A stretch of DNA of 64,000 nucleotides. It comes from Hetaerina americana. Its lineage: Eukaryota > Arthropoda > Insecta > Odonata > Calopterygidae. This document shows positions 23,353 to 34,749 of the stretch, piece by piece (within the stretch, counting starts at the first letter, position 1; every line of letters starts with the position of its first letter). Location of the stretch: the NCBI GenBank assembly GCA_022747635.1, contig JAKTNV010000023.1, positions 3,568,348-3,632,347 of the forward strand, in the 5' to 3' direction. Both the position numbers and the translations under genes were made by a program. The notes beneath the pieces are model-generated. The model saw nothing but the letters and a program-made list of their open reading frames with translations. It did not search any database and was not told the DNA's origin.

Positions 23353-23534
23353 TAGTCTAGGGATCCAATTTTTGTTTGTTGGTTCCCTTACGATAATATT
23401 TCAGGCTTGATGGAAATCGTGATCATTTGAATGATCCCAACTTGCCTTTCGGGATCTAATCGTAGACAAAAATGCGAATTTTCATGTACATGTGTGTTAT
23501 GTGTTTCCCGCAACCAGCTCATTAAATGGTAAAA

Positions 23535-24190
23535 CGGTATTTATTTTAGAATTACGTTGTAATTAGGCGTTTTTTCTGGCAACGGTTCGGATGGCAACGG
23601 TCAAGTTTGACCAAAGATAACTCTTACAACGACAATTACATACATACCTGTACACGCACTAGAAAAACAGATAAGAGACAAAATATTCTTACATACAATG
23701 ACACTTCCACATCACATCAAAAATGCCGTCCACATCATATACAAACAATATTTTAATAACTACAATGAAGTTTATTACCCAGTGGCTGCTTTACATTTAT
23801 ACTTAAAACTTCTAAAATTGGATGGAAAGGGCTCAAGAAACCTCCAGCCAGCTGGTTCCAATCAATTATAGTTCTATTTAAAAAAAAGTATTTTTTCTTA
23901 TTAGTTTTTTGCGTCCTTATTTTTATTTTGAAACTATGGTCGTTTTTTCCCTTACAGTTAGGCTTTTCTACCTATTTTCATAAATCTTCCCAGACTTCGT
24001 CCTTTTTAACAATTCTATACATCGCGCCCAACCTACTCCTTTTTTCTTCTATTTTTCAAACTCTCCCATTTCAGTATATCAAACATTTCTATGACAATAT
24101 CTACTCATTTGTACCTTCCGAGTACATATCTTGCTGCCTTTCTTTAAACTTTTTCTATCTTTTTAATATGTCCCACCTCATATGGATCCC
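23535..24190 (-). pseudogene. LINE-1 type element, 3' end (copy 2)
   Basis: Near-collinear with copy 1 at 4.1-5.2 kb. On the minus strand it starts around 24190 with VWDPYEVGHIKKIEKV, a stop, then RKAARYVLGRYK. It continues through a decayed C-terminus to the CCCAGTGGCTGCTTTACATT block (reverse of KCKAATG-stop) near 23780, then the 3' UTR to about 23535. It lacks the SINE-D present in copy 1. The frame at 24205-24395 upstream is not LINE-like. Confidence 0.82.
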
Positions 24191-24194
24191 ATAC

Positions 24195-25135
24195 TATGTG
24201 TGCAATCATGTTGTCACCACGTTTTATTTTAAGGAAACTTAAACCTTTGGGTGTCATATTCTTGAGACCATGAATGTGTTCTGTTTTTGCATACTCTGTA
24301 AGCTCCATGGATGCACAAACTTTAAAAATTGGCAGGTAAAGTTCATTATCATTTAAATTACGAACAGTAAAATGATTTAACGTTAGTGATGACATTATTT
24401 GTATTCATTATTGTTCAGTGTTTCAGTCAGACTTTTTACCTTTGAAGCCAAGGGAGAATGGTGACATCAATACAACTAAAGGCTCAAAACACTGTAGGAA
24501 TTCATCAAAAGATAACAAAATAATACTCTAGATAATTAATAGTAATAGTTGGAAGAGAATTAATATAGCTCCAAACTACAATTTTATGGCATTGTAAAAA
24601 AGCAAAATACTCGTACAATAGGTACACAAATATTTTAACTTATTCGCAGCATGATTCCAGCTCATTGCATTATATAGTAGCCTTGCTACGTCTCAAGCGC
24701 ATCAAATATTTTTTTTATTTTTTTTCACGAAGGAACACCTTCCAACGGTGTTTACCGACGATGAAGTCACAGTGAAAGCGACGCCGATCGGATGTCACTG
24801 ATTGTGGACTTGGTATTCTCCGATGAGTATATTTTCCGTGTTAAATATCCAATTACTTTTAAACACTTGCTAATGAATATTGAAAGGCCACAGAATGTGT
24901 GGTATGTTTACGTTTACCACGCAACCTCGAACTCCATGAAAATTCGCAATATTTGATACAAGAATTAATATGATCCTATAGAAGATAATCCAATCGATTG
25001 TAAGATTAAAGCATCGAAATATGAAACATTTTACCTCGAGCGTAAGCAAATTTAGCATTTTAGCATGCTTTCGGTATTTCGGAAGAGGCAAGATGATGGG
25101 TGTGAATTGAAAACCTTTGGGACACGAGAGCGAGA
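24195..25135. other. AT-rich stretch without recognised feature
   Basis: No supported feature. Confidence 0.35.
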
Positions 25136-25139
25136 GAGT

Positions 25140-25490
25140 AATTGAAAAGGTAAATCGGGTTTAATGAGGATGAAACATAGACGTAATAGGAATGGAGGGG
25201 AGAGCGCTGTTGGGAGCGGTCCAAAGGATGAAGGGAAAGTGGATGCCAAGTATTTTGATTGACGATAGAATACTGCAACCGTGATAGAGGGGAGGGCTGG
25301 AGGAAAGCAAGGAAGGAGTGTGAATAGGGTAGGAATATTGTGAAAGGATTGAAGAGAGGGAGTAAGTGTGTAGAATTGATGATGGGTCTGTTTTTTGTGG
25401 GGTGCCAGGTTTTTGGATGACACTATGATATGTAGGAGTTAACAGAGAGTGTCAATCGAAAACCTGACTTAAGCAGTAGACTATATTTAC
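25140..25490 (+). repeat. LINE-2 3' UTR fragment
   Basis: Purine-rich 3' UTR of the 57.7-kb LINE family (ACCGTGATAGAGGGGAGGGC; AAGGATTGAAGAGAGGGAGT) ending with the family end motif near 25450-25485 (GTGTCAATCGAAAACCTGAC). No coding part is left. Confidence 0.6.
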
Positions 25491-25494
25491 AAGA

Positions 25495-26060
25495 GGTATA
25501 CAATGTAAACAAGAGGCAGTTGGAGAAACCAAATTAGTTGGAGTACTAGGCACTAATAATCTTCCTGTTGATTGCAATCAAGAGTAACGCTGGCTACGCA
25601 CAAATTACTGCCAAACTCCTGAATTCCTAGTGAATATTTGTAATAATAAAGGTAAAAAATGATTTTTAAATCTTCCGTCTCGCTTTGAACTAATATTCCG
25701 GTGAACTTTCATCATTCACCTGGCGCCTTGTCACCAACGAGGAGCTCTATATCCACTTATCTACTTAATAAACTTCAACACTGACGATCTCAGCTTTAAC
25801 TTTCGGCCGCATCAATCATCGGCGGTTAACTTCACTTCGCAGTTTTATAATTCACAAACTGATGATTAAAATAGCGCTTTTGAAGTGTTTTATTAAAACT
25901 ATATGTTGGTCTGTTTTTTTCTAAAAATATTGATAGCTGCATATACTCGGTCGTGTGTGTATCGAGGTTGTGGGGCATCAGTTAGTAAATGAGCACATGC
26001 CTATATAACCTGACACTTATTTTACCAACATTCATGCTAGGAAAAAATATATAACGTCAA
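25495..26060. other. AT-rich stretch without recognised feature
   Basis: No supported feature. Confidence 0.35.
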
Positions 26061-26065
26061 CTCCA

Positions 26066-26250
26066 AAGATACTGCGGGAGATACCGCGACAATAAATTTT
26101 AACTTTTAACTGAGACATTCATTAATGCGCATTATAATGCAACAGTTACAAAGTGTAAAAATCATTCGCCTTGACCCCGGATTCTAACCCGGATCCCTCA
26201 ATGCCCGGCCGAGTACATCAGCCAGTTAAGCCACTGAGGCATCCACTAGC
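26066..26250 (-). mobile_element. SINE-C copy (tRNA-derived)
   Basis: Minus strand: box A in GCCTCAGTGGCTTAACTGG, box B GGTTAGAATCC (one mismatch to consensus), then a body GGCGAATGATTTTTACACTT … ATTTATTGTCGCGGTATCTC shared with the 16-kb copy. About 185 bp. Confidence 0.78.
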
Positions 26251-26254
26251 ACTC

Positions 26255-28330
26255 CGAAATTTTGCGGGCGTTAAAGGAAGGGGATGCTATGAGGAAATAC
26301 ACGTGCAATGTCACAGGCATCCCTAGGCGTGCGCGTTGCCCCACAGTTCCAATCAAAATGGCTTGGAAATCGTACGACCATAGACCAGATGTAAGTTCAA
26401 TATGTCCGCACCATTTCAGTATCTGTGAAAGAGACAATATAAGAGGGGAAATTCTTGTCTGAACTTTGAATGCTACTGATTCTATAAATATTAGCATTCA
26501 AAAGCGTTATCACGATTAAAGTGGAATTTTGAGCGAGAGTGACAACTGAACACTTTCGTCATACTGTCTTCCATTGACAGCATAGTATCTCATAACAACA
26601 CCTTTCAGTTTCCATAAACAGTTATTGTTTCATATAGATATTATTCTTTATGCAATATTTATAAAAAAGTCATTCGAAATGAAGCCCATTATAGATATTT
26701 TATGTTCGATCCATGGCATCATAGGAATCTCGACCCGATTCTTCAAAACCCAATACGGACAACTAATACTCCAAATGCGGAAATCATAGCAATAAAAACA
26801 TAAAGAGCAGTGAGAATTCAAAATTATTTTTATCGGTGTATAATAAAAAAGAGAGAATAACAAACAATACCACAACAAGCGCATTGCATGCAAACAATTT
26901 TCTTTTAAATTGAGGCTGTTTACTTCCCTTTCACACAAGCAATTTGCACCATGTCCAAAAAAGTCCGTATTTCCAAAGGCGCTTACCTGTAAAAGAAAAA
27001 AGAAAAAAAATAAAATTCCAGTTTATGAAAATACAGTAAACATTTATTGATAAATAACTTAAGCATGATAACATTTTATTTTATACTCATTAAAAATTTG
27101 ATAATTTTCAATTTAAATTGGCAAGCTATTATCATGAAATATGATGTGAAGTTGAACGTGCAAATAGGTGGAGGAATAGGAGGCATGGAAAAACTGAAGA
27201 TGGGAGTTAAAGGTGGACAATAAACAATAAAATCAGTTTAGTTTGCAAACTATTGCTCAGTTCAGTCTAGGAGTAACAACCATTGCTGGTTGTATCAGGA
27301 AATCAGTGCCATTGGTTTGGAATGTGACTCAAAGTAAACAAAACAAAGTTTTTGAGTTTTTAGAGAAGATGGAAGGCTAAATTATACGTGAAAATAGAAG
27401 GGCAAAAGCGAGACCAAATGGTAAAGTTCACTCATATTTTAAGTGAAATGAGTCATAGTGTTAGAAGGACATGGAGTAACAATAAGTATTAATTAGCCAA
27501 AGAGGCTTCCACAATGAATAGGAAATTGATGATAAGGACTCTTACTAAAGTTGCTAACGAAGGACTCGTCAAATTATTGACTTGGAGCGTTGTTAGCGGG
27601 ACTTGACTATTTATCAAAGATAATAGTCTTAATCTAGTCAAAAAGGCAGGGAAATAGTTGCAGAGCTTTGATGGAATGCGGACATTCTGACAAAGGGAGA
27701 GCGATAATCACACAAGATGAGGAGAAGAAAAGAAGACGATAATTGGGCAGAGTAAAAGAAGGGATAAAGTTAACAAAAGTCAACAAGAAGTTAATGCATT
27801 TTGGGTACCAGAGTTTGCTTTATTCAAAGCTGTGAAGAAATGTAGCGATATTTGGTGTGCGTTCTTCTAAGACCCACTTTTAATTTTCGATAACCAATAG
27901 CAATTCAAATAACTACGTCATTTTATGATGCAATGAAATCAATTTAAATTCATTCCTTCCTATCATTTATATTCCAAAATTGTACGTTTTATCTGCACAT
28001 TCCTTCTACGCATTCCTTTAAAGAAGATAAAAATATAACGCGAGATATCTAATAAATAGGTTTTAGTAACTTTCTTCCTTCCTGAATCAAGCGTATTTTT
28101 CTATGTGGCCCATTGATATTTTGCTGGAGTGTGTACACGGAGTGCGTGTAACCGCCTTCAGAACCACTGGCAGCGGCACACTAAATTTATTCACAACGAC
28201 GACTCGTGCCATTTATATCCGAAAAAGTATTCCAGTAATTTCTTTCAATTATTTTTTACCTAAGTCCCAACGTATATAGCACGACGTAAGATAGCTTACT
28301 CATTATCCATGAGCATTTAAACTTTGTAAT
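26255..28330. other. AT-rich stretch without recognised feature
   Basis: Small frames at 26246-26497 and 26648-26938 have no recognisable motifs. No repeat family assigned. Confidence 0.35.
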
Positions 28331-28345
28331 TGATTGCGAGTACAT

Positions 28346-28402
28346 CTAGATCTACACAATACTCCCAATGGCACTAGGGCATGTGGTGTGGGTTGTTAGG
28401 AT
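28346..28402 (+). repeat. Dispersed repeat E, copy 3
   Basis: CATCTAGATCTACACAATAC…GGGCATGTGGTGTGGGTTGT…TAGGATGCCA keeps the order of the family. Confidence 0.5.
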
Positions 28403-28989
28403 GCCAGCCATGCAGAAATATTATTTCATGCATTCATTACAATAATCATTGCATAATGTACAAAATTAAAAGTCTGCGTACAAATTTACACAGACAAAAT
28501 AATTAAATTCATGATTCAAAAATTGAATGATTTAACTCCATCCTTAAATTTTAGTATTTTAGCCGATATATTTGGGCGCTGGGGCTACATACTCGAACAT
28601 GTATTATCATGATTGTGTATCTTGCGAGGGAAAAACGAGTACTTGAATACAAATGAATATCAGTTTCTGGCGTAGAATGGTGGAAATCCCTCATGGTGAA
28701 TGAAAATACTTTGCTTCTTTACATAAAAAGTTTTATCAACGACAACGGTTTCGTCATAACGTAATAGTTCACTATAATAGTGACTGCCTCTCTTATTTTA
28801 TCCTGGTGACCTTAGCTGCCCACTTACGCGTAATTTGGAACCATATTAGTTGCCAATGTGTCGCAAGAAAAATATATTGATCTGTATCTTTCTGAAAGTC
28901 TAACTAACTAAAGGTCTAAAGCTTACTTCTGTATGCTCTCTTCGAGAGTCAAGAGGCTCCCAAATCACTCCTTCAGTCATACTCTTACT

Positions 28990-29285
28990 CTCTTTTCATA
29001 GCACATATTTGTTAACAAATGTAGCTATTTTTTCTGGACCTTCTCGACAAAATATAATAGTGATATTATAACAATTTTTCTGCGGCATTCCTGAACTTGC
29101 GTCCGCCTCTAATTACCTCAATTCAGCGATGACTGCTTTTGTTCTTGATTACATAAGAAGTTTCTTATCCATTTAGTCATATTCCCGTTAATGCCATTAT
29201 ATCTTCGTTTATGAATGAATTTCATGTGAGGGACCATGTCGAAGACACAGTTGAAGTCTAAAAGTACAGCATCTACTTGTTTATT
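28990..29285 (-). pseudogene. LINE-1 type reverse transcriptase palm fragment
   Basis: Minus strand from 29282 reads KQVDAVLLDFNCVFDMVPHM, KFIHKRRYNGINGNMTKWIR, NFLCNQEQK, then a stop. This is the palm motif around the first catalytic Asp (LDFSKAFDKVPH in the family; the Asp of LLDF is kept). The downstream GVPQGS region is decayed. Confidence 0.78.
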
Positions 29286-29501
29286 TCTTTATCCTGATTT
29301 CAGCATTGTGAAATATCAATGTTACAGAAATTGATCCGTAATTACTGAATTCCTCCCTGTTAACGCCTTTGTAGAGGGGAGTTAAGGTACCATCCAATCG
29401 TATGTTGTAGAATCTTCTACTATCGACAAGTAAAACATTGTTTTTGATTTTATTGCCATTCAAGAAGTTCTCTCGGGTTTCCCACCGGGTCAGGTTGCAG
29501 T

Positions 29502-29545
29502 ACACCGACGTTTCGAAGGCTGACTCTGCCATCGTCTTCAGGGTG
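29502..29545 (-). ncRNA. Type I hammerhead ribozyme (element 2, left arm)
   Basis: Exact mirror of the right-arm motif: CACC, CTGAAGA, helix II, GAAA, minimal helix III, C, GGTG read on the minus strand. Confidence 0.75.
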
Positions 29546-29560
29546 AAGTTAACTTCACTT

Positions 29561-29604
29561 CACCCTGAAGACGATGGCAGAGTCAGCCTTCGAAACGTCG
29601 GTGT
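29561..29604 (+). ncRNA. Type I hammerhead ribozyme (element 2, right arm)
   Basis: Helix I is CACC (29561-29564) with GGTG (29600-29603). The core CTGAAGA is at 29565-29571. An extra C (29572) precedes helix II, GATGGC/GCCTTC with one T-T mismatch and a 7-nt loop. GAAA is at 29592-29595. Helix III is the minimal ACGT. The cleavage-site residue is C (29599). All conserved core bases are present. Confidence 0.78.
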
Positions 29605-30104
29605 ACTGCAACCTGACCCGGTGGGAAACCCGAGAGAACTTCTTGAATACCATACGCCGGGAAAACCTGAGATCCTTTATTGCCATGTTTGTGGAAGATC
29701 TATTCAGTGTACTTTTGATTTTTCCGGACCTAGGGATTCGTTTATTTATGTGTTTAAGAAATCTTAATTTATGTTTTCTCCCATGAATCCCGAGTACTTG
29801 TGATGCATTCCAAATTTTGCTTAACTAAAGCCTACGAACATCTTTCCCTTACCATTTCATTACTTTTGCTAAATCCGCCTAATAAAATCTTTCAAACACA
29901 ACACGATTTTCGGAGAAATTGATTGGAAAGTTTTGTTTAAATCATATTAAGTCCCCAAACTGGATCTAATCGGATCGAAATATTTGGTGTTCTCCCAATT
30001 TTTTCCATCAGCAAACATGTAAAAAGTTGGACAAATCACGAACAAGATTCCCCAAACGTATAAGATTATAGAACGCTTAACTATGAATAAATATCTAATT
30101 ACTT

Positions 30105-30165
30105 TGACGGTTAGTCACTTGACACCCCCTGCAATACACGCTCAGGGCGGCTTAAAAAGTGTACA
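30105..30165 (-). repeat. Dispersed repeat E, copy 4
   Basis: Minus strand AAGCCGCCCTGAGCGTGTAT…GCAGGGGGTGTCAAGT matches the core of the family. Confidence 0.6.
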
Positions 30166-30169
30166 CGCG

Positions 30170-33100
30170 GGTGAAGGCACACATATGAAGAATAAACCAA
30201 ATTTGATTGTTTACTATCTAATTATCCCCATATTTATAATACTTCCGTTTTCGATAAAGTACAGCAAAATGCTTCATTGTGCTTACTGCGTGTAGCCAGT
30301 TTCATTTGGTATGTTCAGATATCCCATCCAATGGTAACATATTAATTATTTTTCACGGCCAACCATTCAAGGTGCAGTTCATTGAGGCAGAATCTTAGAT
30401 GAGAATCCCATAGGCGAAAAGGTCATAACAGTTTGTGGATGGTTTTACTCAGCGATCCCACTGCTTGTTGAATTTTGATGTATTTCAAATGCAAACACTC
30501 GACTATCTTACCCTTTGTTCCCAAATACTTCACCCAAATAGCAGTGATGTTTTCAGACCAATCCCATTCCCTCTCCGTATTCAACTGGCCCGCCATGACT
30601 ACCAGTAAGAGAAATAAAATCGTTTTACGATCTAAGAATTCGGAATGTCCTGACGACCTCTGAGCTATCTTCCGAGATGCTTTCGATTCGGCGCCCACGG
30701 TCGATACCAGGTTGCGCTGCCACGAGTTTCGGTGTTTGGGTCTTTGAGCGTATCCTACTTTATTTAGCCCAGGAGCCAAGTGAAAGTTGGGATCGCCACA
30801 CCTGGCACTTGCCCTTACCTCCAGGCCCACCCAAATACCACCACCCGTCGCATAAGAATGAGCCACCCATAAGGGTCCTCGGCCGTCGCCAACTTGAGTC
30901 TCAACTCTCCTAACCAATCCTTCGCGTGAATCCTCGGATGTGATAAAATAATGCCAAACAGAACTCATGCGACGATGACAATCACTGTTAACATCAAAGA
31001 ACCCATCAAATTTATGCATTTCAATATTAGAGAACAATCATTCACCAAGTACTGCTTTTACAAACTTTGCCTATGGTTTAATTATAAAAATTATGTACGA
31101 AAATTATGTGTATAAATTTAAGAATAAATGTGTCAATCAAACTCAGGGTCGGTAATTTTATCTACCGTGAAGAATACCCGAATTTGGAAAAAGTTCATTC
31201 AAATTGTTCACCACTAAAATAAATTTCAGTGGCTTTGATGAGAATGTTGTACTTACTTTCAGCACTTAGAGACATACAAAAAATAGTGGTAATTTAATGG
31301 GATTATGATATCTGAATAATGTTAAAACGCAACATGTGTTTCAAAATTTTCAATTAGCATGTTGAATTTTTCATGAGATATGTTCAAAACAAAACAACTT
31401 CAACAGTGTGGAAGGAATTAATTAAATCGCATTATCAATTTTACCAAAATATTAATATGATTTTCTCATAAACTATGGTCAATCTATGCTTTGAGGGTAT
31501 TTTTTTTGTTGAAGCTAAGAAAATACTCGGGCCAATTTTCGTTAAGGTCCGCAAGCCATGACCCTGGTGCACTTGTCGTTTCTCACGGATACGATACAGT
31601 CTGAGAGCATTACTTCAAATTATATCCTTAGTTTTAATATTTGGTTGCAGGTACTAGTCTTCATATCAATCGCAGGTGATTATGATTAGTATATAACCTG
31701 ACTGTGGTCAACTAACTGTGTGCCATGCACACAGTTAGTAAACCACACAATATCTTAGAATGAGTGGAAACGTTTTTTTTAATTACAGGTACAATAAACA
31801 CACCTTCTATTTTCAATATAAATATTTTCGGGGACTGCTAATACTTTCACATCTTTATTGAGGATGCCTAGTTATAAAAATAGCGTACCTTTATCAAAAG
31901 ATGCATACAACTGCAAACGCAATTTTTGCATATCTGTAGATAACAAACAAAACTTATTAATGCATTGCAGTTTGATTGGTAATGAAAGAGAACTACGGTG
32001 CTTGTGGTGTACGTTCATTCAACCAACTTCCTCATTTTTAAACTACCCACCGATTATAAAAACGGTATATTAAAAAAACTTGAACAACTTATCCAACCCC
32101 AATTATACACTTGTTTACCAGTATTAATACAAAAAATTCGTTGCAAACTTAATGTAAAATTAAATACCATAGCAAATTTCTTCTATTTATGTTACGTTGA
32201 GGAATGAAAAATTTGTCTAGAAAGAAAATATAAAAGCGGAAAATTTCGCGGTTTAAAATATTCCGCGACCACTTACGGGATCATAAAGCACATAGAGGAA
32301 AACACTGAAGATGGAATTCACGAAATGAAATATAATAAATCTCTTAAATGAGAGGAAATTATGGTCGCGCTCTTAGCGGAGATCGAAGAATTATTATTTA
32401 TGACATTATTCTCCATAAATGTAGATTTTAGTGCCGTATCTACGATCGATCAGTTATACAGAATAAACCCTCAGCATGAATCGGGGTTTGATGGGTTGAA
32501 GACGAGTGGAAGGAGGAAATAAGAGGCTTTGGGAATTCTTTCGCATCCTGCGAAGTTTCGTTCTTTGACGTCCGCCATCTAGTTAAGTGCCACTAAATCA
32601 CTCTCTAGATCATTATATGAGCGAAGTATTGTAGACGGTACCCGGTAGTTTATACGGACTCATGTCGAAGGTTTAGCGTAACTGGCATTTGAGGGAGGTT
32701 TCACTCAGAGGTAATAAACGGAAATGAAAACATCCCAACAGCAATCAGAGTGAATGCATTCAAATCTCGTTCATGAAATCTTTAGAATAGCTGAACGATG
32801 GAAAATTTCATTCACCTTGTCTAAAAATCATGAAATGCAATATGTATGCATTTAATATTATCAGACTACTTTGTCGATGTATAAAATCATAGACGGTATG
32901 TATAACGTCTTTTAAAAAGAGGAATATTCATAGGAACGGAAATAAGACTTCTCATTCTCCTACATAAAACACAGAAGAAAGGAGATAATTTCCAAAAAGT
33001 TTCATAATTTAGAGGACGTAGAGATTTAATAGACTTGTTAGAGGATCCATAATTTGAGTAAAGTCAATATTCAGTCGTTACCTCTGTGAATACGGCGAAG

Positions 33101-33445
33101 ATGATATAAAAAGCGTTTGGTTCAACTTGAAGGACTATATTCATAGAATATTATTCATACATGTATGTTCACTTTAGAGTACTCATCACTCAAACAGATG
33201 CTCACTCCGAGTCCCATATTTCAATATCAACTCTTTTCACAAAGCATAGCGGCAATATATAGGAGTGCGTAGTCGTTGACGGCATAGGCCGGCCATCGAT
33301 TAAGTGGGACACCTTGTGCGTAGCAAAACCGGGACAAATTACATTTCATCTATAAAACCTCCTCATATATTCTCCGTGTACTCAATTAGGCATTTAATTA
33401 ATATGCCGGCATATACTCGAGAAATTTTCTATCAGAACGAATGGT
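30170..33445. other. AT-rich stretch without recognised gene
   Basis: Includes a 204-codon minus-strand frame (30423-31037) with no motif I recognise (see rejected) and a 12-bp hairpin listed separately. No repeat family assigned. Confidence 0.35.
31711..31739. repeat. Perfect 12-bp hairpin, 5-nt spacer
   Basis: ACTAACTGTGTG and its reverse complement around CCATG. Confidence 0.85.
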
Positions 33446-33450
33446 AGAAC

Positions 33451-33735
33451 GGATCGGGATGGTGCGGTGGTTAACCAACTGGCTTACCACCCAGAGGGTC
33501 CGAGTTCGAATCCTGGAGGCGACAGATAGTTTTTCAGTGGTATCACGAACCGTACTTCAGGTGCTTTGTGGAGTGAGTACATCGCCTGTCGGGTGAGACG
33601 TTAAACTACGGGTCCCTTGGCTCCTTTCGTAACGGTAGGTTAATGCCGACGCCGGGTTTCCCTCCATCCTTTCTCCTTTCCCATCCATCCCTACAGGCGC
33701 AAATGACCGCAGCTCTCGGTCGTCTCCCCTAAATC
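33451..33735 (+). mobile_element. SINE-B copy 2 (best preserved)
   Basis: The tRNA-like head has box A TGGTGCGGTGGTTAACC and a perfect box B AGTTCGAATCC. The body includes TTTTTCAGTGGTATCACGAA, GACGCCGGGTTTCCCTCCAT and GCGCAAATGACCGCAGCTCT, as in copies 1 and 3. About 285 bp. Confidence 0.9.
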
Positions 33736-33739
33736 TATT

Positions 33740-34365
33740 ACTGCTAACAATTCATGACTTGTAGAGTGTGTTGGAGTGTGCAAAATTAGTTTGAGCGGTA
33801 TATTTAATCCAAAGAAATTTGAACCCAATGCAATTTGAATCCAATGAACACCTCCACTTCATTGGAAACAGCAACACGTTGTTCTCGATCGAGATGAAAA
33901 TTGATATTTGGTGATAATATATAAATAGTAACATAATCGCTTAACGTCTATGAACATAATGTCTTTAATTAGACCCTAGGTATAGGACGTTGAAGACTGA
34001 TGACGCAGAAAAACCTCTTTAACATTAATATTTGCGAATACTCATTTTTTTCAGCTTTTCAGTGAGAAAGAATTCATTATGATGAAAAAAGGCAATGCAA
34101 GCACAGATTGATTACGCCGTGTTTTAAATTTTAGAAAATATAATTCTGCGTATGAAATAAGTAATAAAATAAAACGTAATGATCATTGAAAATCTCATAG
34201 ATAAAAGTATTTCAACTCTAAAATTGTTTACCCCTTTAATATAACAATGGTAATATTTTGTGAGCTCTACATCCGAAAACATTAGCATGGGTCAAAGAAA
34301 TGACATATGGTGATCTCAGAAATTGCAAATTACGTATTGAAGTTTTTAAATTTGCCGTTCAAATT
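33740..34365. other. AT-rich stretch without recognised feature
   Basis: No supported feature; a short ATT repeat sits at about 34363-34379, at the LINE 3' end. Confidence 0.35.
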
Positions 34366-34369
34366 ATTA

Positions 34370-34745
34370 TTATTATTAAAAATGCACATGTGCTGATAGA
34401 CAGTGTCAGGTGGCACACAAGTCCCAAATAATCGCAAAAGATAATAGATAAAATTAGACTTCAAAACACAAATCTCATTAACGAAACAAGCGAATCCCCA
34501 TCTCATTTACATCTATCAATCAGCAAGAAAAAAAGATAAATTAAAAAAATTAAGCTATTACATATAATAAAATACACTACACATCAATCCAATTATCACA
34601 TATATACCTTACATCTATTCTTAAAAGTATACACTCTGTCAGGAAAGGGCTCGAATATTTTTGCAGGTAAGGTGTTCCAATCAACAATAGTGCTATTTAG
34701 AAAATAATTTTTTTTTAATTTGTTCTCTGTGCCCGGCATTTTACC
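34370..34745 (-). pseudogene. LINE-1 type element, 3' end (copy 3, diverged)
   Basis: The minus strand reads NYFLNSTIVDWNTLPAKIF then EPFPDRVYTFKNRCKVYM and a stop. This is homologous to the C-terminus of copies 1 and 2 (TIDDLNQLPEG…FEPFPSNFRSFKNKCKAATG) but clearly a different lineage. The 3' UTR ends in an ATT repeat. Confidence 0.78.
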
Positions 34746-34749
34746 TTAA

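Larger units (their letters stand above)
29449..29684 (+). mobile_element. Hammerhead inverted-repeat element 2
   Basis: Arms 29458-29549 and 29557-29648 are exact reverse complements over 92 bp with a 7-bp spacer. TTTATTGCC (29449-29457) directly abuts the left arm and recurs at 29676-29684, after a 27-bp tail; this is a probable target-site duplication. Both arms carry an intact hammerhead motif, so both strands could give a ribozyme. Open frames across the arms (for example MAESAFETSVYCNLTRWETR on both sides) are mirror images of each other and are not genes. Perfect arm identity suggests a young insertion or gene conversion. Confidence 0.82.

Noticed and set aside
29281..29786. Two frames sharing MAESAFETSVYCNLTRWETR on opposite strands
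   Set aside because: They are mirror images created by the perfect inverted repeat, not a protein family.
30423..31037. 204-codon minus-strand open frame, one of the longest non-transposon frames
   Set aside because: No recognisable domain, uneven composition, no neighbouring exons or splice context, and a frame of this length occurs by chance in 64 kb. Kept only as an unsupported possibility.
33996..34015. CTGATGACGCAGAAAAAC as a hammerhead core
   Set aside because: The segment between core and GAAA is too short to form helix II, and helix I does not pair.
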